NCBI GenBank assembly: GCA_005406025.1
Contig: BGZK01000906.1
Location: 62,001-126,000, forward strand
Direction of reading: 5' to 3'
Length of the DNA: 64,000 bases
Source of the DNA: Eumeta japonica
Taxonomy: Eukaryota; Arthropoda; Insecta; Lepidoptera; Psychidae
Part shown: piece after piece, positions 35,043 through 47,880 of the stretch
Numbering within the stretch: position 1 is the first letter of the stretch
Layout of the letters: every line of letters starts with the position of its first letter
Notes under the pieces: generated by a model
Databases searched by the model: none
What the model was told of the DNA's origin: nothing
Seen by the model: only the letters and a program-made list of their open reading frames with translations
Program-made: the position numbers and the translations under genes

Positions 35043-35378
35043 CCTGGATACAAAATATGTGATTGGGCTGAGTAGAACGAAAATATTTTTTTTAGAATAC
35101 CGAATTTTCTATCAGTCTGTTTATTGGCGTATTCGGTAGGTAACAATTGATATCTTCCTAAATGTAATATACTAATATTTATATCAAAATAATGGCTTAG
35201 TCGAAATTTCTCCACAATTTGCTTAACTTAGATAATACAATATTCAATAACTATGCTTCCATTCACCACATAACGTCGGGAATCTAAAGATTTGGGTCAA
35301 GAACGTGTATGGGAAAGAATGAAGTAGGAGGATAGGAATGAATAGAGTAAAATGGATAAAGAATAAATATATATATTA
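35043..35378. other. No gene recognised
   Basis: AT-rich spacer. Nothing supported. Confidence 0.4.
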
Positions 35379-37988
35379 GGGTGTCCCTTACATGGCAAAA
35401 AAAAAGGGCGATATTTTTTTGAATATCGAATTGCATATCCCCTGTTTCTTTTTAAACTACCCAAACTTAATTAAATACAAAATTTTATCTTCCTACGTCA
35501 ACATTAACCTGTGCCGATAGAACTCTTAAGAATTTGAAAATTGTTGTTTTTAACCCTTACCGTTATGTAGCTAAATAAATTGATATATTTATATTTTATA
35601 AAATATTTATTAAAAGAAGATAAAATCAGGCGGGATATTTTCTTTTGAGGGTCTCTTTTTTACAGTCTGGAGGGTCTCTTTTCTACAGATTTCTATGTTC
35701 TTGCACACAGCGTAGCAAAAATTTCTTTTATTCTTCCTTTGTAGTGATCAAACCATGAAAATCCTGCATAAGTTTTGCACCTCTTTCTTTTTGCCTCTAA
35801 ATAGGCAACATTTCCGTCTTACATAGAAATGGGTTTCTGGAGGAAGTTCTCATGGATTTTTAAGGGAGAAAATAAATTGTGCTCTTGACAGACAAAAAAT
35901 CACTTAATAATTTTCCTGAAACAATAAATAAGGCATTATTATTATCAGTTTAGTGAAAATAGTATGAAAATAATACTATTACATATATTGTATTCCTACT
36001 TACCATAAAAATAATCAGACACATCTTTCAATGGAATGTATCTGTTCCCAGAATCATCCAAACTCTCTCTTTGTAAGTTCACTACAATGTTTCTCTTGGT
36101 TTGTTCATTAACTTCATCATCAAAGCGAACGGTAATTTCTTCTGACGAGTACCAAAGATGTTGACTAAACTTGTTCAGAGCTGCTTTGGAGATAAAATTG
36201 TCAACAGTTTCGTATACCTCAAGCCTCTTTAAAAAGTACAAATCTTGATCTGGTACCTTCATCGCTAGACTACATCCAAGCTATGGTTAAACATATATAA
36301 CCGCAATAAATAAACAAACATTTTGAAATGCTCGTTTATCCTTGGCGCTAATTTTGAACTGGGATTGCAACAAACATATTTTTAATACTAAATACTTCTA
36401 GCCATCCATCTTGCTTGATGCGTCGCTCCAGGAAGTCTGATTTTAATTTTTTTCGCACAAAAATTTTTTGTTACGATATCGGTGTACAATTCAATAGCAA
36501 CCAGATTAATAATTTTCCAGTTGTCTCTAAACTTTTTGAACATTAGGATATCAAATTTTGAAACCGGTGATGGCAGAAAGTAAAGAGTAGTAATTCCCTG
36601 TCTAGTTTTTGTTCCCAAAGTACACAAGCTCCTTTCAATCATCCTGTATTAGACACAGTTGTGCCACAGCACATTATTTGTACTTTATCATCGAGGTTTC
36701 AGTCGTAAAGTACGTTTAACACAGCTTTTACTTGATCCTGGCTGGAAGAGCTCTCCAGTTTGGGCACAGCCAGAATTGCTCATTTTCTCCAAATGAAATT
36801 ATAATTTAGGCGTTCTTCTTTAGAACTTCTCACGTCTAGATTAGGTAACAATATCCCATTCCAGTGAACGGTCACCATTTCAGGCTTATTATTCTGAAAA
36901 TTTGATTTTATAGGTTTTCAACTCTTTGTACGAATGCTTTGAATAAACGATTTGTTTATCGGGAAACCATCACAGCTGAAATCTAGTGATTCTATTACAG
37001 CCTGAAATATATATACAGAATCACTTATACTTAATTGACATCTATCTATAGTCGCAATTAATTTAGGCGTGATAAAGTTTTCCCTTTTTCTTTTTGTACG
37101 AGGTTCAGAAGTTACCGTTTGAGAGGTCGATGGCAAGGGTTCCTCAAGACTTTCATCAGAGCTGATAGGTTGATCATCATGTCTTTGCCCTTGTATAAAA
37201 TCTGTAGTAAGTTATGACGACAAACTCCCGTAGCACATTCTCTTATGTATTTTTTTTCTTCTTTTAATTTTCTCTGTCTTGTCCTTTCCTTTTTATCAGC
37301 CTACTTTTTGTCTACACCTGCTAAACAACATGGACGTCCTGGTTCTCTGTGTTTTCGTAAAAAATATTTTGCTTCTTCTATTTTCATCCGTTCCAAAGCA
37401 TCAGCGTATGCTATATCGAATAAATTGTCTAAATTATTTTGGAAGTCCTACTCACGGTGCTTTTAAACATCTTGCATTTATTTTGAATTTTTTACAACTT
37501 ACTCTAAGCATGGTGAAGGTCCACAAGTTTTTTTAAACAGTTAGGTACAGCTCTGGTAGGGATTCTAGCTTTTTTCCCAAATATAATACACTCTCGAATG
37601 ACTAGATTTGCGTTTTCACTAACAGTCAATTTAACTTCGCCAATGTGAATAAAGTACTGCACGAATTTGACGGTAAGATGGTAACTTTGCACCTGTTATT
37701 TGATAATTTACGTCACCAATGAAGGAAATAATTTTGTATTGCTTCTTAATTCCACTACCATCTTCTAAACGTTAAAACAATACGTATTAATCACGAGAAT
37801 AACTGAGAACAAATGACAAATACGCACCGCTTCTTGTGAAGCTTGTATGGACATGAATCGATGCAAGTCCGCATGGGTTATTGTAATCCAAATAAATTAA
37901 AAAATAATTTCCGAGTGTTCTAGAAACAAATGAACAAAACTAAGACCTACGCGTTAGAAAACAAAAACTTTGAAAAATAAGGGACACC
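35379..37988 (-). mobile_element. Unclassified DNA transposon, ~2.6 kb
   Basis: The left end GGGTGTCCCTTA (35379) and the right end TAAGGGACACC (37978-37988) form short inverted termini of about 11 bases that bracket a broken minus-strand coding region. A 23-bp tandem duplication ('gagggtctctttt.tacag') lies at 35647-35695. No exact target duplication was found, which leaves the superfamily open. A second 'tattagggcatctctta' end-like motif lies just outside at 38017. Confidence 0.55.
35996..37692 (-). pseudogene. Transposon-encoded protein remnant, several frames
   Basis: Reading right to left on the minus strand: ENANLVIRECIIFGKKARIP then TRAVPNCLKKL (37620-37520), a piece near 37350 resembling 'REPGRP.CLAGVDKK', then FITPKLIATIDRCQLSISDS and DGFPINKSFIQ (37075-36930), FDILMFKKFRDNWKIINL and LPGATHQARWMARSI (36570-36388), and DQDLYFLKRLEVYETVDNFI, LNKFSQHLWYSSEE and GNRYIPLKDV (36255-36010). 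The order matches a multi-copy uncharacterised protein that I recall from insect genomes. The HQARWM block is its most conserved feature. Its biochemical role is unknown to me; transposase is inferred from copy number and the flanking inverted termini. Frameshifts and stops between pieces show that it is dead here. Confidence 0.6.
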
Positions 37989-39009
37989 TTATTATTTATT
38001 ATTAATATTTGTAAATATTAGGGCATCTCTTATTTTGTAAATACATTACATTACATTACATACATTGTAAATACAGTACTCATATATAAGATAACAATGG
38101 AAGCATAATCTTTTTGTCAATATACGTATAAACAAAAGAGAATGAGGTCTAAGACTGGAACGAAAATGAGGTTCTGGATCGTAACATATCCAAAATAAAT
38201 TCCTAATAAGGTTTTACTTTAAAACTGCCAGCCGTAACAGATAAGTTGAACAACGCTGACTTCACAGGAAATAGTTAAAGCTGGAAACACCTGAAATTGC
38301 AGAATTCTGTCACGTACGAGGCGAGCAAAATATTCGATATTATAAGCTTTTTATATGGGGATATAGAGGAATGCCTATTATCGGATAGAACGGAGTCACT
38401 GGCTCGACCCAAATTTCGCGATCGCTGAGTGATATAACTTTTCATCTGAATTCCAGTTGCTGGTTTGTAGAGATTCACTTTGGAAAGGCACAAAATTATA
38501 AATCTACAGTGAAGTAAAGAAATGAATGAATCGAGTCAGTTAGAAAATTGGCGGAGCGGTACAGCTGGTATGTGTGTATGTATTGTATTGTTTTGTTTGT
38601 TTGTATATGAGTGTTATTTGTTATTTAATTCATAAATCAACTAATATGCTAAATAACATGGGGCTTATTTTTAAAAGACCGTGCTTTAAAAAAATAAAAT
38701 AATAACCGCCTTTTCCTAAACTATTTAAATTATTAATGATTTTTGGATGGGTTCCGACTAAAATAAATCAGATGTGGTTGTGTCTCCTTAGAAGAGAAGA
38801 TACTCTTATTGCTAAATAATTCACGTTTCATATTCATGTTTATAAATTTCACATACTTTTTAAACTTTCTGCAATTTAAATTTGAAGAATTTTTATATAA
38901 TTGAAGTTACTGTTTCCACCACGATTTTCTAAAATCGAGTTTTCATTAGATCTTAACGTTTTAGGGCCCTAGGAATCTATTTCGACCATTTTCCAAGTGA
39001 TGTCTGTAT
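37989..39009. other. (ATTAC)n microsatellite, otherwise no gene
   Basis: (ATTAC) repeated about four times lies at 38043-38062, flanked on both sides by 'tgtaaatac'. The remainder is AT-rich and unassigned. Confidence 0.45.
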
Positions 39010-39250
39010 GTCTGTTTGTGTGTGTATGCGAGCTGGTAGGAGACGGACACCGCTCGTACATACTGCATGATGCTGGCGTCGTGGTGAGCGGCGTCCGTAT
39101 CGGTGTCGGTGGAACAATACATTAGAGTCGTCCTTCACAATCGGTAGCGGTTTGACTAATAAACCTTATGGCTGCAGCTGCTGTTGTCTGGTGAATTATA
39201 CCCAAACTCGGCAAGTCGAATGTTGTGTGTCGTTTCTATACGGGCGTAAT
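39010..39250. promoter_or_regulatory. GC-richer unique island
   Basis: 'ctggcgtcgtggtgagcggc' and 'ggctgcagctgctgttgtct' stand out from AT-rich flanks. No coding or repeat match was seen. Regulatory role is a guess. Confidence 0.22.
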
Positions 39251-40402
39251 GCGTTTATTAGTCTTACAAAAGACACATTATATATAGGATATTCATACAG
39301 GATCCTTATATAAGAATCCAGTGTGGGCGAGACATCCTAACGGTGAGAACAGTCGCCCTTCTGTCGAAATCACAGAGAGAGAGAGAGAGATATCAATCAG
39401 GATAATAAAAAATATCGGATGATTTCCTTTGTTAATTGTTTAATCTTAATAAAGTTTCTGTCCTGATAAACGCCAATTAAGTAAAAAAAAAAATAATAAA
39501 TTAAAACAGGATGTCAGTTTGGGGTCTAAAGTAAAAAATGAATGTTTATTGTGCTAGATATCATTAAATTTTCTTTAAACTGCAGATTTTTTAAAGAATG
39601 AATATATTTTCGAAACAAATTATAATAACCTTTGGCGTTTATTTACAAAAGCTTTTTAACTAATATCGTATTATTCTTTATCAAGTATAAATTGATATGA
39701 AACCTTTGTTGACAATCTCTTATTCAATATTTTTCATACATAACATTGAAAAAAAGTGAAGACATTTTATAAATATTGACGGAAGTCAGTGAAAAAATAG
39801 AGATATGCAAGGGTCCTACAATGTACAGATCTGTGGTCTCTACTTATAAATGTGTAACAGTCACAGAGCCGGATTTATCCAATAATTTAAAGCGAAAATT
39901 AATCAAAACATCCTAATTAAACCATCTCAAGTTATATTTGAACTTGAAAAATTAGGAAATGATATTTTTGAAGAGATTATGAATGTAAATTAATGTAGCT
40001 CCTTATCAAAATAATTAACGATGCTTGGTTCTTTTCTATTTCATTCGACAACATTTTGAGAATAAATGAAGGTAGTTGTAAAACTATTGACCTGTATATA
40101 TCCTTAGGCCTTTGATCTCTCTTCGTTTTATCATATAAAATTTGCCGTTCAATTGCCACATGTTATTCCAAATGGTCATATAAATTTGTTTTGAGAGCTC
40201 TCGTGGTTTATAAAAGCAAATACTGCTGTGAGGATTATTAGCAACGCGTACTTTATTTACTTTTTATATACAACCTATCTCCTATTCATAAGAAAGGTAG
40301 GCAGAGGCCACAAGTCTAGAAGTGGTAATATAATCTTTATATACTTATTTTTCTGCACTGCCAGCATCACCCGTAGCGTGTGGTTTCAAAAACAGCTATA
40401 TA
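39251..40402. other. (AG)n microsatellite and repeat fragment; no gene
   Basis: (AG)n lies at 39374-39391. A diverged 'gatctgtggtctctactta' core near 39829 matches the repeat at 8640. Nothing else is supported. Confidence 0.45.
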
Positions 40403-40987
40403 CAGTTGAACTTCGATAAGTTCCAAGTTCCAAGGGAAACACAAAATATTTTAAGTTATAGAGGTTTTAAGTTATCAAGGTTCTATGTTAGGGATAGGTT
40501 AATATAGAGGTAGGTATGTACATATGTATGTATGTATCCTTGTTCCACCCTTTATCAGCGTATGTGGGTGTTGTTAGTTTTCTTTTTGAACTCATTTTAA
40601 GCCAGTTTTATCACACAGTAAGTAAAGCGATGTTTCCAGAACAATGATCAAAAACTTATGAACCAAGGCTTACTTATGTCTTAAGGCTAACGGCCGCAAA
40701 GCTTTAAAGAATTTCGAAGAAGCAAACAATAGGTGACATATGTATTGTTTACGTTAACAATTTTACTAGTGAACACGTTCAAGCAATAAATACTGAAACC
40801 TTTTGTTTTGCACACTCTTTCAAAACGACTAATTGACAAACAATTTTATGTTATAGAGGTAGTGGAAACATTTCTTTAAGTTACTGAGGGCCAATACAGA
40901 GATTACTTATTTAAGTTATAGAGATTGCGTATTTTAAGTTATAGAGGTTTTTAAGTTACCGAGGTTTGAGTTATCGAGGTTCTACTG
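40403..40987 (+). mobile_element. Pogo-type MITE, 585 bp, intact ends
   Basis: Flanked by TA on both sides (40401-40402 and 40988-40989). The left end is CAGTTGAACTTCGATAA, and the right end is the complement of CAGTAGAACCTCGATAACTC. Internal direct repeats 'aagttatagaggt' crowd both ends. There is no coding capacity. It is nearly identical to 59609-60240. The terminal sequence and TA target fit pogo/Tigger (Tc1/mariner superfamily). Confidence 0.9.
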
Positions 40988-41214
40988 TAATAGAAATAAA
41001 ACTTGAAATGCGTCAAAAACAACTGTTTTCGACATTAACATTACCACCCATTCGGAATGATGATTCACCATGAGAAGCACGGGCATGACACTCAAAGTTT
41101 GCTCTTTTTTACTCATCGACACAAAATATTGAAACTTATTTTTTATATTTAATATAATTATAGATAGTCTACTATTTTTAAATGTCACCCATGAATATTT
41201 GGTTTGCACGCAGA

Positions 41215-41610
41215 CGGTGATTTCACGGAGCCGGCAGGGCGCGAACCCGTCAATAATGTATTCTAAGAAAACACCTTTTTAGCACCTCACAAAAGAGTCA
41301 AAACTTTTTTTTCTTCTCCGGTCGGCTGTCGAAAAGTGCTTCGCAGGCATTAACAATTCAAAGTGCGAGGAGGCGTCCTTGGGGAACTTAAAGACGAAGT
41401 TTTCTGTTTTTCCTTTTTTTTCTCTTCTCCTTCGCCAAAACGACATTACGACTTTAAATCATTATCGTTCGTCTTGCGGCCGAGCGGCGGGCGCGTGCGC
41501 GGGCGCGGGCGGCCGGTCGTGACGGAATTAGCCATTTAATTAAAGTTGCCCGGAATCCGAAACGTCAGATTTACCGGCCGGCCTCGCTGCCAAGTCGTGA
41601 TTCATTGGTA
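41215..41610. promoter_or_regulatory. Strong GC-rich island
   Basis: The core at 41475-41520 is almost pure G+C with many CpGs ('gcggccgagcggcgggcg'). Flanks include TTAATTAAAG (41536-41545) and 'accggccggcctcgctgcc'. It is unique in the window, unlike any repeat here, and noncoding. It is a candidate CpG-rich regulatory element or promoter. Confidence 0.35.
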
Positions 41611-42314
41611 TTGTTCGTTACAGTGTAAACAGTAGTAAAACGGACCATATAATGTACTATTGCGAACGGAAAAAGCACAAGAAAGCTAAATATTTTTGAC
41701 AAATCTCCACAGATACTGACAGAGGAAATAATATAGTAATTTAAGCTGAATCACCAAAGCCTTGCCCAAGAACTCTTCAACAAGCCGCAATGATTATATA
41801 CATAGCACAAACACAGACTGAAATGGGACATACGAGAAAATGAAACTAATATTTTATACAAAGTCAATTTGTATTTCTATGTTTATCATGCCTCGCTAGT
41901 GTCCGTCACGGACGACAAATACTTTTAGATAAAGATAGTGAGTAGGTGAAAACTCTCCAATAGATGAACAAATATTTCAATCAAATAGATCAATTCCATA
42001 TCTATGTATATAAAATTATTGAAACGGTAACATATTCACATATGGTAATCTATTATAGCTTCCAAACAAATATACAAAATAATGTAGGTATACGTTTGTT
42101 TTTATTTAGGTTTTATGCATGAATGAGTGTCCATGCAATGCTCTGAAACTGTAAATCGGATTGGGATCATTTTTTTATTGGCTTACATTTACATGCGCCT
42201 CAGTACTTTTCAAGGTGTGGATTAATACTTGTAAGTGTGGCGGCTTGTATTATTGATACTAATTACGAATCCTATTGAGAACATATCTCAAAATATGTCC
42301 TACTTAGACTATGG
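41611..42314. other. No gene recognised
   Basis: AT-rich DNA, no supported feature. Confidence 0.4.
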
Positions 42315-42456
42315 AGAGGCCCTCGGGCACACAAAGTCTGGGCCCTTGGGCACACAAAGTCGGGGTCCTAAGGCATAGGGCCTGCGTCCTTAAGCACACA
42401 GAGCCGAGATCTTTGGACGTACAGAACTATGGCTTTAGGTATACAGAGTTTGGGAC
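42315..42456 (+). repeat. 24-bp minisatellite, about six units
   Basis: The first two units are nearly identical ('ccc..gggcacacaaagtc.g'). Later ones decay progressively ('ccttaagcacacagagccga', 'ctttggacgtacagaactat', 'ctttaggtatacagagtttg'). The period of 24 keeps one frame open, giving an 8-residue repeat, but no gene context supports translation. Confidence 0.8.
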
Positions 42457-44067
42457 CCTTTTAATAGCCAAAAAATATGTGAATGAAAATATAATTCAAA
42501 TTTACGTGCGTCATTGATCTTCTCTGGTTGGATGGTTTGTCTCTATGTATACCCAAAATTGACCAACAAAAATAAAAAATTGGCACAAAACAATTTAGAG
42601 GCGTACGATTTTTTTTTTTGAGGTCGGTACCAGCACTCAAAGTACTCATCAAATATATTAAAAAGGAAATAGACAATATCAATAAAACAAAAACTGCAAC
42701 TATGCTATTGAAAAATTCTAGTACAAATACTGCTATGTAGGTATGCTCGTAAGCACAATATAATAGTGATGAGATATACGAGTACGGCTGTAATATAGCG
42801 CATTTGCCACGCGCAGCGTTATCATTGCTTCGAAATAATCATTGAGGTGACGTTGAATATCGCATATGAAACGAAGCCAAAAAAGAATTTTCTGAACGGA
42901 CAACAAAAACGTATGTTCCTAAATGTACATGAAAAACTACGTCGTTGAACAGAATGTCATTTGATTCCGTTTCCTATTGGACTCATTGTTTCTATTCTGA
43001 TTAAGTTTTGTATTCGATTTTAGTTTTTGTTGATTAATTTCGTATGTATAGAAAAATAATGTTTTCTAATTATAACTTATTTTTTAAGTTGATATTTATC
43101 ATTATGTTTTATATAATCATAAAAAAATATTTATTTTAAGAACGCCAGCACTAATAAGCATGTGACAGACAACCGGTAAACTGTATTTGTCATTACTAAT
43201 ATAAATGAGTAATACAATAACGTATGAAAAGTAAGATTATGTTTTTATTTAATTAGTAATGCTATAAGTGTAATAATCAAGTCATAAAATAAAATAAAAA
43301 AATAAGAAAATTTACAGTCCATCTCTATTGGTATTGACTATCTATCTATGACACTAAGACACTAACAAAACACTAAAAAAGGGTTTACTCAAATTCAGCG
43401 TCAAGGGCTATAAAGGGCTTTCAAAGGGCTTTCAAGCTTGTTTTATAAAAAAATTAAATCACTAACGTTGCAAATATCAAATTTGACACTTAAGCTATCG
43501 CTATAATTAAAACAATATGACTCTTACTTTTTGAAAATTTACCTTGGAAGTGAAATAAGTGATTAGAAACTTGAAATATGTACGAGACTTCCTTATGTAA
43601 AGTACTTTGGTACTCGCTTTTAAGTTTCACGTGACCGAACTGATGCATGATATAATCAACGCAACGAGACAACTGAATCGAGAATTGGAGCAAGATCGAA
43701 TTTAAAAGTGGGATCAAAAAATGAAATCAAAAGTTCTACTTGCGATTCCGAGCAGAACCGATTTTGTAATAAAAAGTAGACTATAATGGGAACTGACACT
43801 AGAATTGTTGAAATTGAAAACAAAACCGTATTTGGCATGATAATTGGCATAGCAATAGCGCAACACAGAATACGAAGACAATCATTCTACGTCCAATGCA
43901 CGCGAAAGCTTGAATTTACACGACTTATTATTATCATATTCAGTAAGTTAATATAACAAATAAAATTACTCTCCGTATGTGAACACGATAAAATTGCTAA
44001 TTGAATTAAATTTTCATTTTTTATCGGTTACAAGGTATTTCCCTTTCAGACTTTTTTTATAGCAGGT
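42457..44067. other. No gene; GAATCGG-type repeat within
   Basis: The stretch 43670-43830 has the degenerate 'gaatcgagaattgg' purine texture. 'aagggctttca' is tandemly repeated near 43408-43435. No coding. Confidence 0.4.
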
Positions 44068-44195
44068 CGAGGGGCAAACAAAGATGCGATCCACCAAAAA
44101 ATCTGGTGGTCACCGCAGTGCATAAACACTCAAGTCCAGAAGGATCACAATTGTATTGCTGGCCTTTTAGGTAGAAATAAGTGGTTTGTGGATTT
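44068..44195 (-). repeat. Non-LTR element 3' end fragment
   Basis: 'ggggcaaacaaagatgcga', 'ggtggtcaccgcagtgcata', 'cactcaagtccag', 'ggatcaca' and 'gctggccttttaggtagaaa' follow the same order as 23871-23990. Third copy of the family in the window. Confidence 0.6.
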
Positions 44196-45839
44196 AGGTA
44201 GAAATAATATCGATAAATATGACGATACTCTTCAAGATTATGTTAATAGTGAAAGAAATAAATCTTACTAATAATGTATTTATATAAAATAATTAATATT
44301 ACTATTATGTAACAGACTTTATGTAATACAATTAAATAAATTAATATACATTATTATAACAAATAAATACATGTGTTCTCAATATTTTAAAAGATGCATT
44401 TCATTTACCCTATTTTCATCCCTACCTCATCTACCATATACTATAATCACAAGTTTAATTTATTTATATATAGGTATATAATACCATGGACATTTATATG
44501 TTACAGAGCATGTTATAATGTCACTCTATTTAAATTATTACCAATCTAGGAACTTCAAATCTCAAATCGTTAGGCTTATGAAGAACATAAGTCTAACTTT
44601 TTTACATTTAGATAGGGCTATTTTTACAGTTCTTTTTCCTTGGGGATTTAAAGTCTAATCTAGACTAAACAACAGAATATAGGCCATCTAAACGTGTATA
44701 TTTGAAACAATAAATACAATTAACATCGATATAGATGATAATTTCTGAAATATTCAAATTATTTATCATTTCTCAGAATAAGTTTTTATCACATCCGATA
44801 GACTCTTTCATAATGTAAATATAAAACATTTTTATGTAGAAAAGAACTTAGATCAAATTACAGAGATCTCGCACTCTGATAGTCCTCAGTTATTTGCAGA
44901 ATGCAAATAGATTCTTATGTTAACTTAACCTACTTTAACCTTTACTTAACATAATCTCTAAAGAAGGCTCTATTCTGAGATCACTCGATAATCATCGATT
45001 ATTTATAAGGTTTACTCTTTGGAAAAGCTGTTTTCATTGGTGTTTAAATATTTAGAAACGCCATTGCCGTAATAAAAACACGAGTATCCAGCCCTTAGGG
45101 CCATCTTAACTTTTGATTGCCCTATTAAACATTGCCCGGTTGCTTCAAGATTTTTGCCCGGACCCCGAGTAAATTTTTAAATTAGTTTAAGACGATTTTT
45201 GTTAATTGCATATTGCGTTGTTTATTTTTGTTTCGACTTGTTGTCTTTTGCAAAAAGGACGAGGAAAAAGTTGTTGTAACGAGTTGAAAAGCGAAATTGA
45301 AAAACAAAAATATACTTTATAATTGTGTTTTATGTTTTTAAATTAATATCAGGATTCATTAAACCAATAAAAAGTGCTTGTCTTGGGATAATACTTAAGT
45401 TAATAAATGTTGATGCATTCCTTGTAAAAATGCATTTTTACAACAGATATCCACGTGACAACTGGTATCAACCTTGCGGTGTAAATATATTAATCAGATA
45501 TGTACGAATTGGATAATTTACAGGAATCATAAGTAATGAAAATGTCATCCCTTATGTTCGAAGCTTTTAAAAGCCTATACGATAAAGGAAACAAAGCACA
45601 TTAAAAGCAGAACGTATATGATTATTAATATTAGTTTATTTTCTTTATTTCTTTAATCATGCTAATATTGAAATTATCGTACACAATAACAAAGCTTTGT
45701 AACATTTTCTTAGCATTATACAAAATAATAGATAAATTCGTATAAATATTTTTTTTAACAGCATGTCAGCGGCAATCTTATGCAACGAAAGCGTGGATTT
45801 GCAGTTTATACATCATATAAATTTTATTTCTTCAATGTT
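44196..45839. other. No gene recognised
   Basis: AT-rich. A slightly GC-richer unique patch lies at 45090-45175. No coding is supported. Confidence 0.35.
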
Positions 45840-46020
45840 TACTGCCTAGGCAACAGAGTTTTGCTCGGCGTCTATTGAGTTTGTCGTGGGAATATGATAA
45901 TTTTCCACGGGAATAGTGGACTTTTGCTCATATCCAACAGTCAATATGTGAATATAAAATAAACATACACAACATATTATTTAATTTGTTGCTGAGAAAC
46001 AATAACGTAAAACAATATAA
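45840..46020 (+). repeat. Dispersed 'gagcttcgctcgg' repeat, copy 2
   Basis: 'aggcaacagagttttgctcg', 'gagtttgtcg' and 'ttttccacgggaa' align in order with 10050-10245. Confidence 0.6.
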
Positions 46021-46146
46021 CTACCTCGAAATTCTAGAAATGACAAGAAATAGAGCAACGCTTAAAATTTTGTTATATCTAATTGAATGATATGTATGTA
46101 GATAAACGTAAAAACCAAATCTTTATCAAAAAAAAAACAATGTGTA

Positions 46147-46263
46147 TCCGATACATACATACATACATACATACACAAACGCACACACACAGGCACACAC
46201 ACACACCCATACACGACTATCCTATAGTATAGGACAGCCGTGTGTGTGTGTGTGTGTGTGTGA
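46147..46263. repeat. Composite microsatellite forming a hairpin
   Basis: (CATA)n, then (CA)n up to about 46206, then a 30-base imperfect palindrome (46212-46241, centred on 'cctatagtatagg'), then (TG)n to 46262. The (CA)n and (TG)n arms are complementary across the palindrome. Confidence 0.85.
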
Positions 46264-47689
46264 TTAGTTAATGAGATGCACTCGGTTATGCACTCAACCT
46301 GTGTTTGGAACAGGCATGTGTAATCCAAATTTGACGAGGGTAAAAGCGCGGGGCGCTTCTAATATTATCTAACTTTGGTCCATAGACTGAACACACACAA
46401 AAGGCAATATCAATAGAAAATTTCTTTGAAATATATTTTCACGCAACAGTAAAAACAGTAACTTTCATAAGGCTTGCCTACGACACGATTGTTTTTAGCT
46501 ATTTTTATTTATTCACCATTTCACTTATTTTCATTCATACTTTACTAACATTTCAAACTATACGTATTTTATGCTAGCGTGATTGCAATTTCTCAATAAT
46601 AATTTCTGTTGCTTGCTTTGTTTCAACATATGCCTCGTGTAATTTGTAGTAATATTTAGAGGATTGGTTTTCCGGGGTACAAAGGTTACTGTCATCTACA
46701 AGGTCATACTTAGATTTATACGAGATATTGTCAATTACCTCCACTCTTAAGAATATTAGAATTGTTTCTAGAAAACGACAATGAACTCATTATCTCGTCC
46801 CGGTACGAAATATAAGAAAACATCCGTATGAAATGAGCAACTTGTATGTAATTTTCTCCTTGAGTCCTAGTGGATAGTTTTATATCAAATCGTAAATAAT
46901 TTTTGCATAAAGTGTGTACAATAATTTAAAATGATCTTATGAATTATATCCCATACTCGTACTGTAAATCTCCATGAAATGATGGTATTTTCAGGTAAGA
47001 CCCTATAGAAATTTGTTTGTTATTAAGATACGTAAATTTACACCTTCATATTAGTCACATTTTCCTAATATGAATCATCATCGTTGAGTGGGATCAGACC
47101 TATTCCGATAAAGTACCACTTTGCGACATTCTCCATTAAAATCGTTCAACCCATTCACTAGCGTCATACACGAGTAAGAACTCAAAGTGTCTACGGCTAG
47201 TGTACAGCATAAGCGGCATTTTCTCCCGGAATGGGCCTAAAACTACAGGAGCAATCTGGTTAATCACATTTTTGATTTTTATTACATTCATTTTGTTTGA
47301 TTAAATGTGTTAATCACGCTATACGTAAATAATGATAAAATACTTCTTACCTAAAAAAAAAATAATTTTAATAGAGAATCGAATAACGAATTAGAAGATT
47401 TTGCGACATTCCTCCATTCTTACAGCTTTTAAAACAAGAATATTATTTAATTTTACTATGTGGAATACCGATATTAATAGAATTTATTAACTTTCATTAT
47501 AGTATTCAATTACTCTAGATAATGCTTAGAAAATATTTTATGATAGTTTTCAAACACTCGCATTGTAAAATAAAACTACTATTTAATGGTTCCTGAATAA
47601 TAAAGTTATAGATCTTTTTCCCTAAACGGATTCTACGTTAGGGATATTTATATGTTTCGTTTATTATATTTCAATTTAGCGTCATTCCA
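46264..47689. other. No gene recognised
   Basis: AT-rich DNA with no supported feature. Confidence 0.4.
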
Positions 47690-47880
47690 GGACATTCGGT
47701 AAAATCAGCACACGCCGTTCCGCTCTGATCGAAAACGATATTTATCACGGCCGACCGATTTAATCAAACCCTGATAACCTAATTAATGCTTCACCACCTG
47801 AGCCTGAACCCTTAATTAGTGAATATCAATTTGCGTACGGATTAATAATAAATCTCGTTTTACAGTAAGAACGACTACTT
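47690..47880. promoter_or_regulatory. Unique block with homeodomain-type sites
   Basis: Contains TAATTA at 47780-47785 and 47813-47818, GATTTAATCA near 47757, GATTAATAAT near 47840, and GC-richer linkers ('cacgccgttccgctctgat', 'cacctgagcctgaaccc'). A dense set of ATTA cores in non-repeat DNA could be an enhancer. Inference. Confidence 0.3.

Noticed and set aside
41222..41262. B-box-like 'ggttcgcgccc' on the minus strand
   Set aside because: No A box at the right distance and no cloverleaf, so no tRNA or SINE call.
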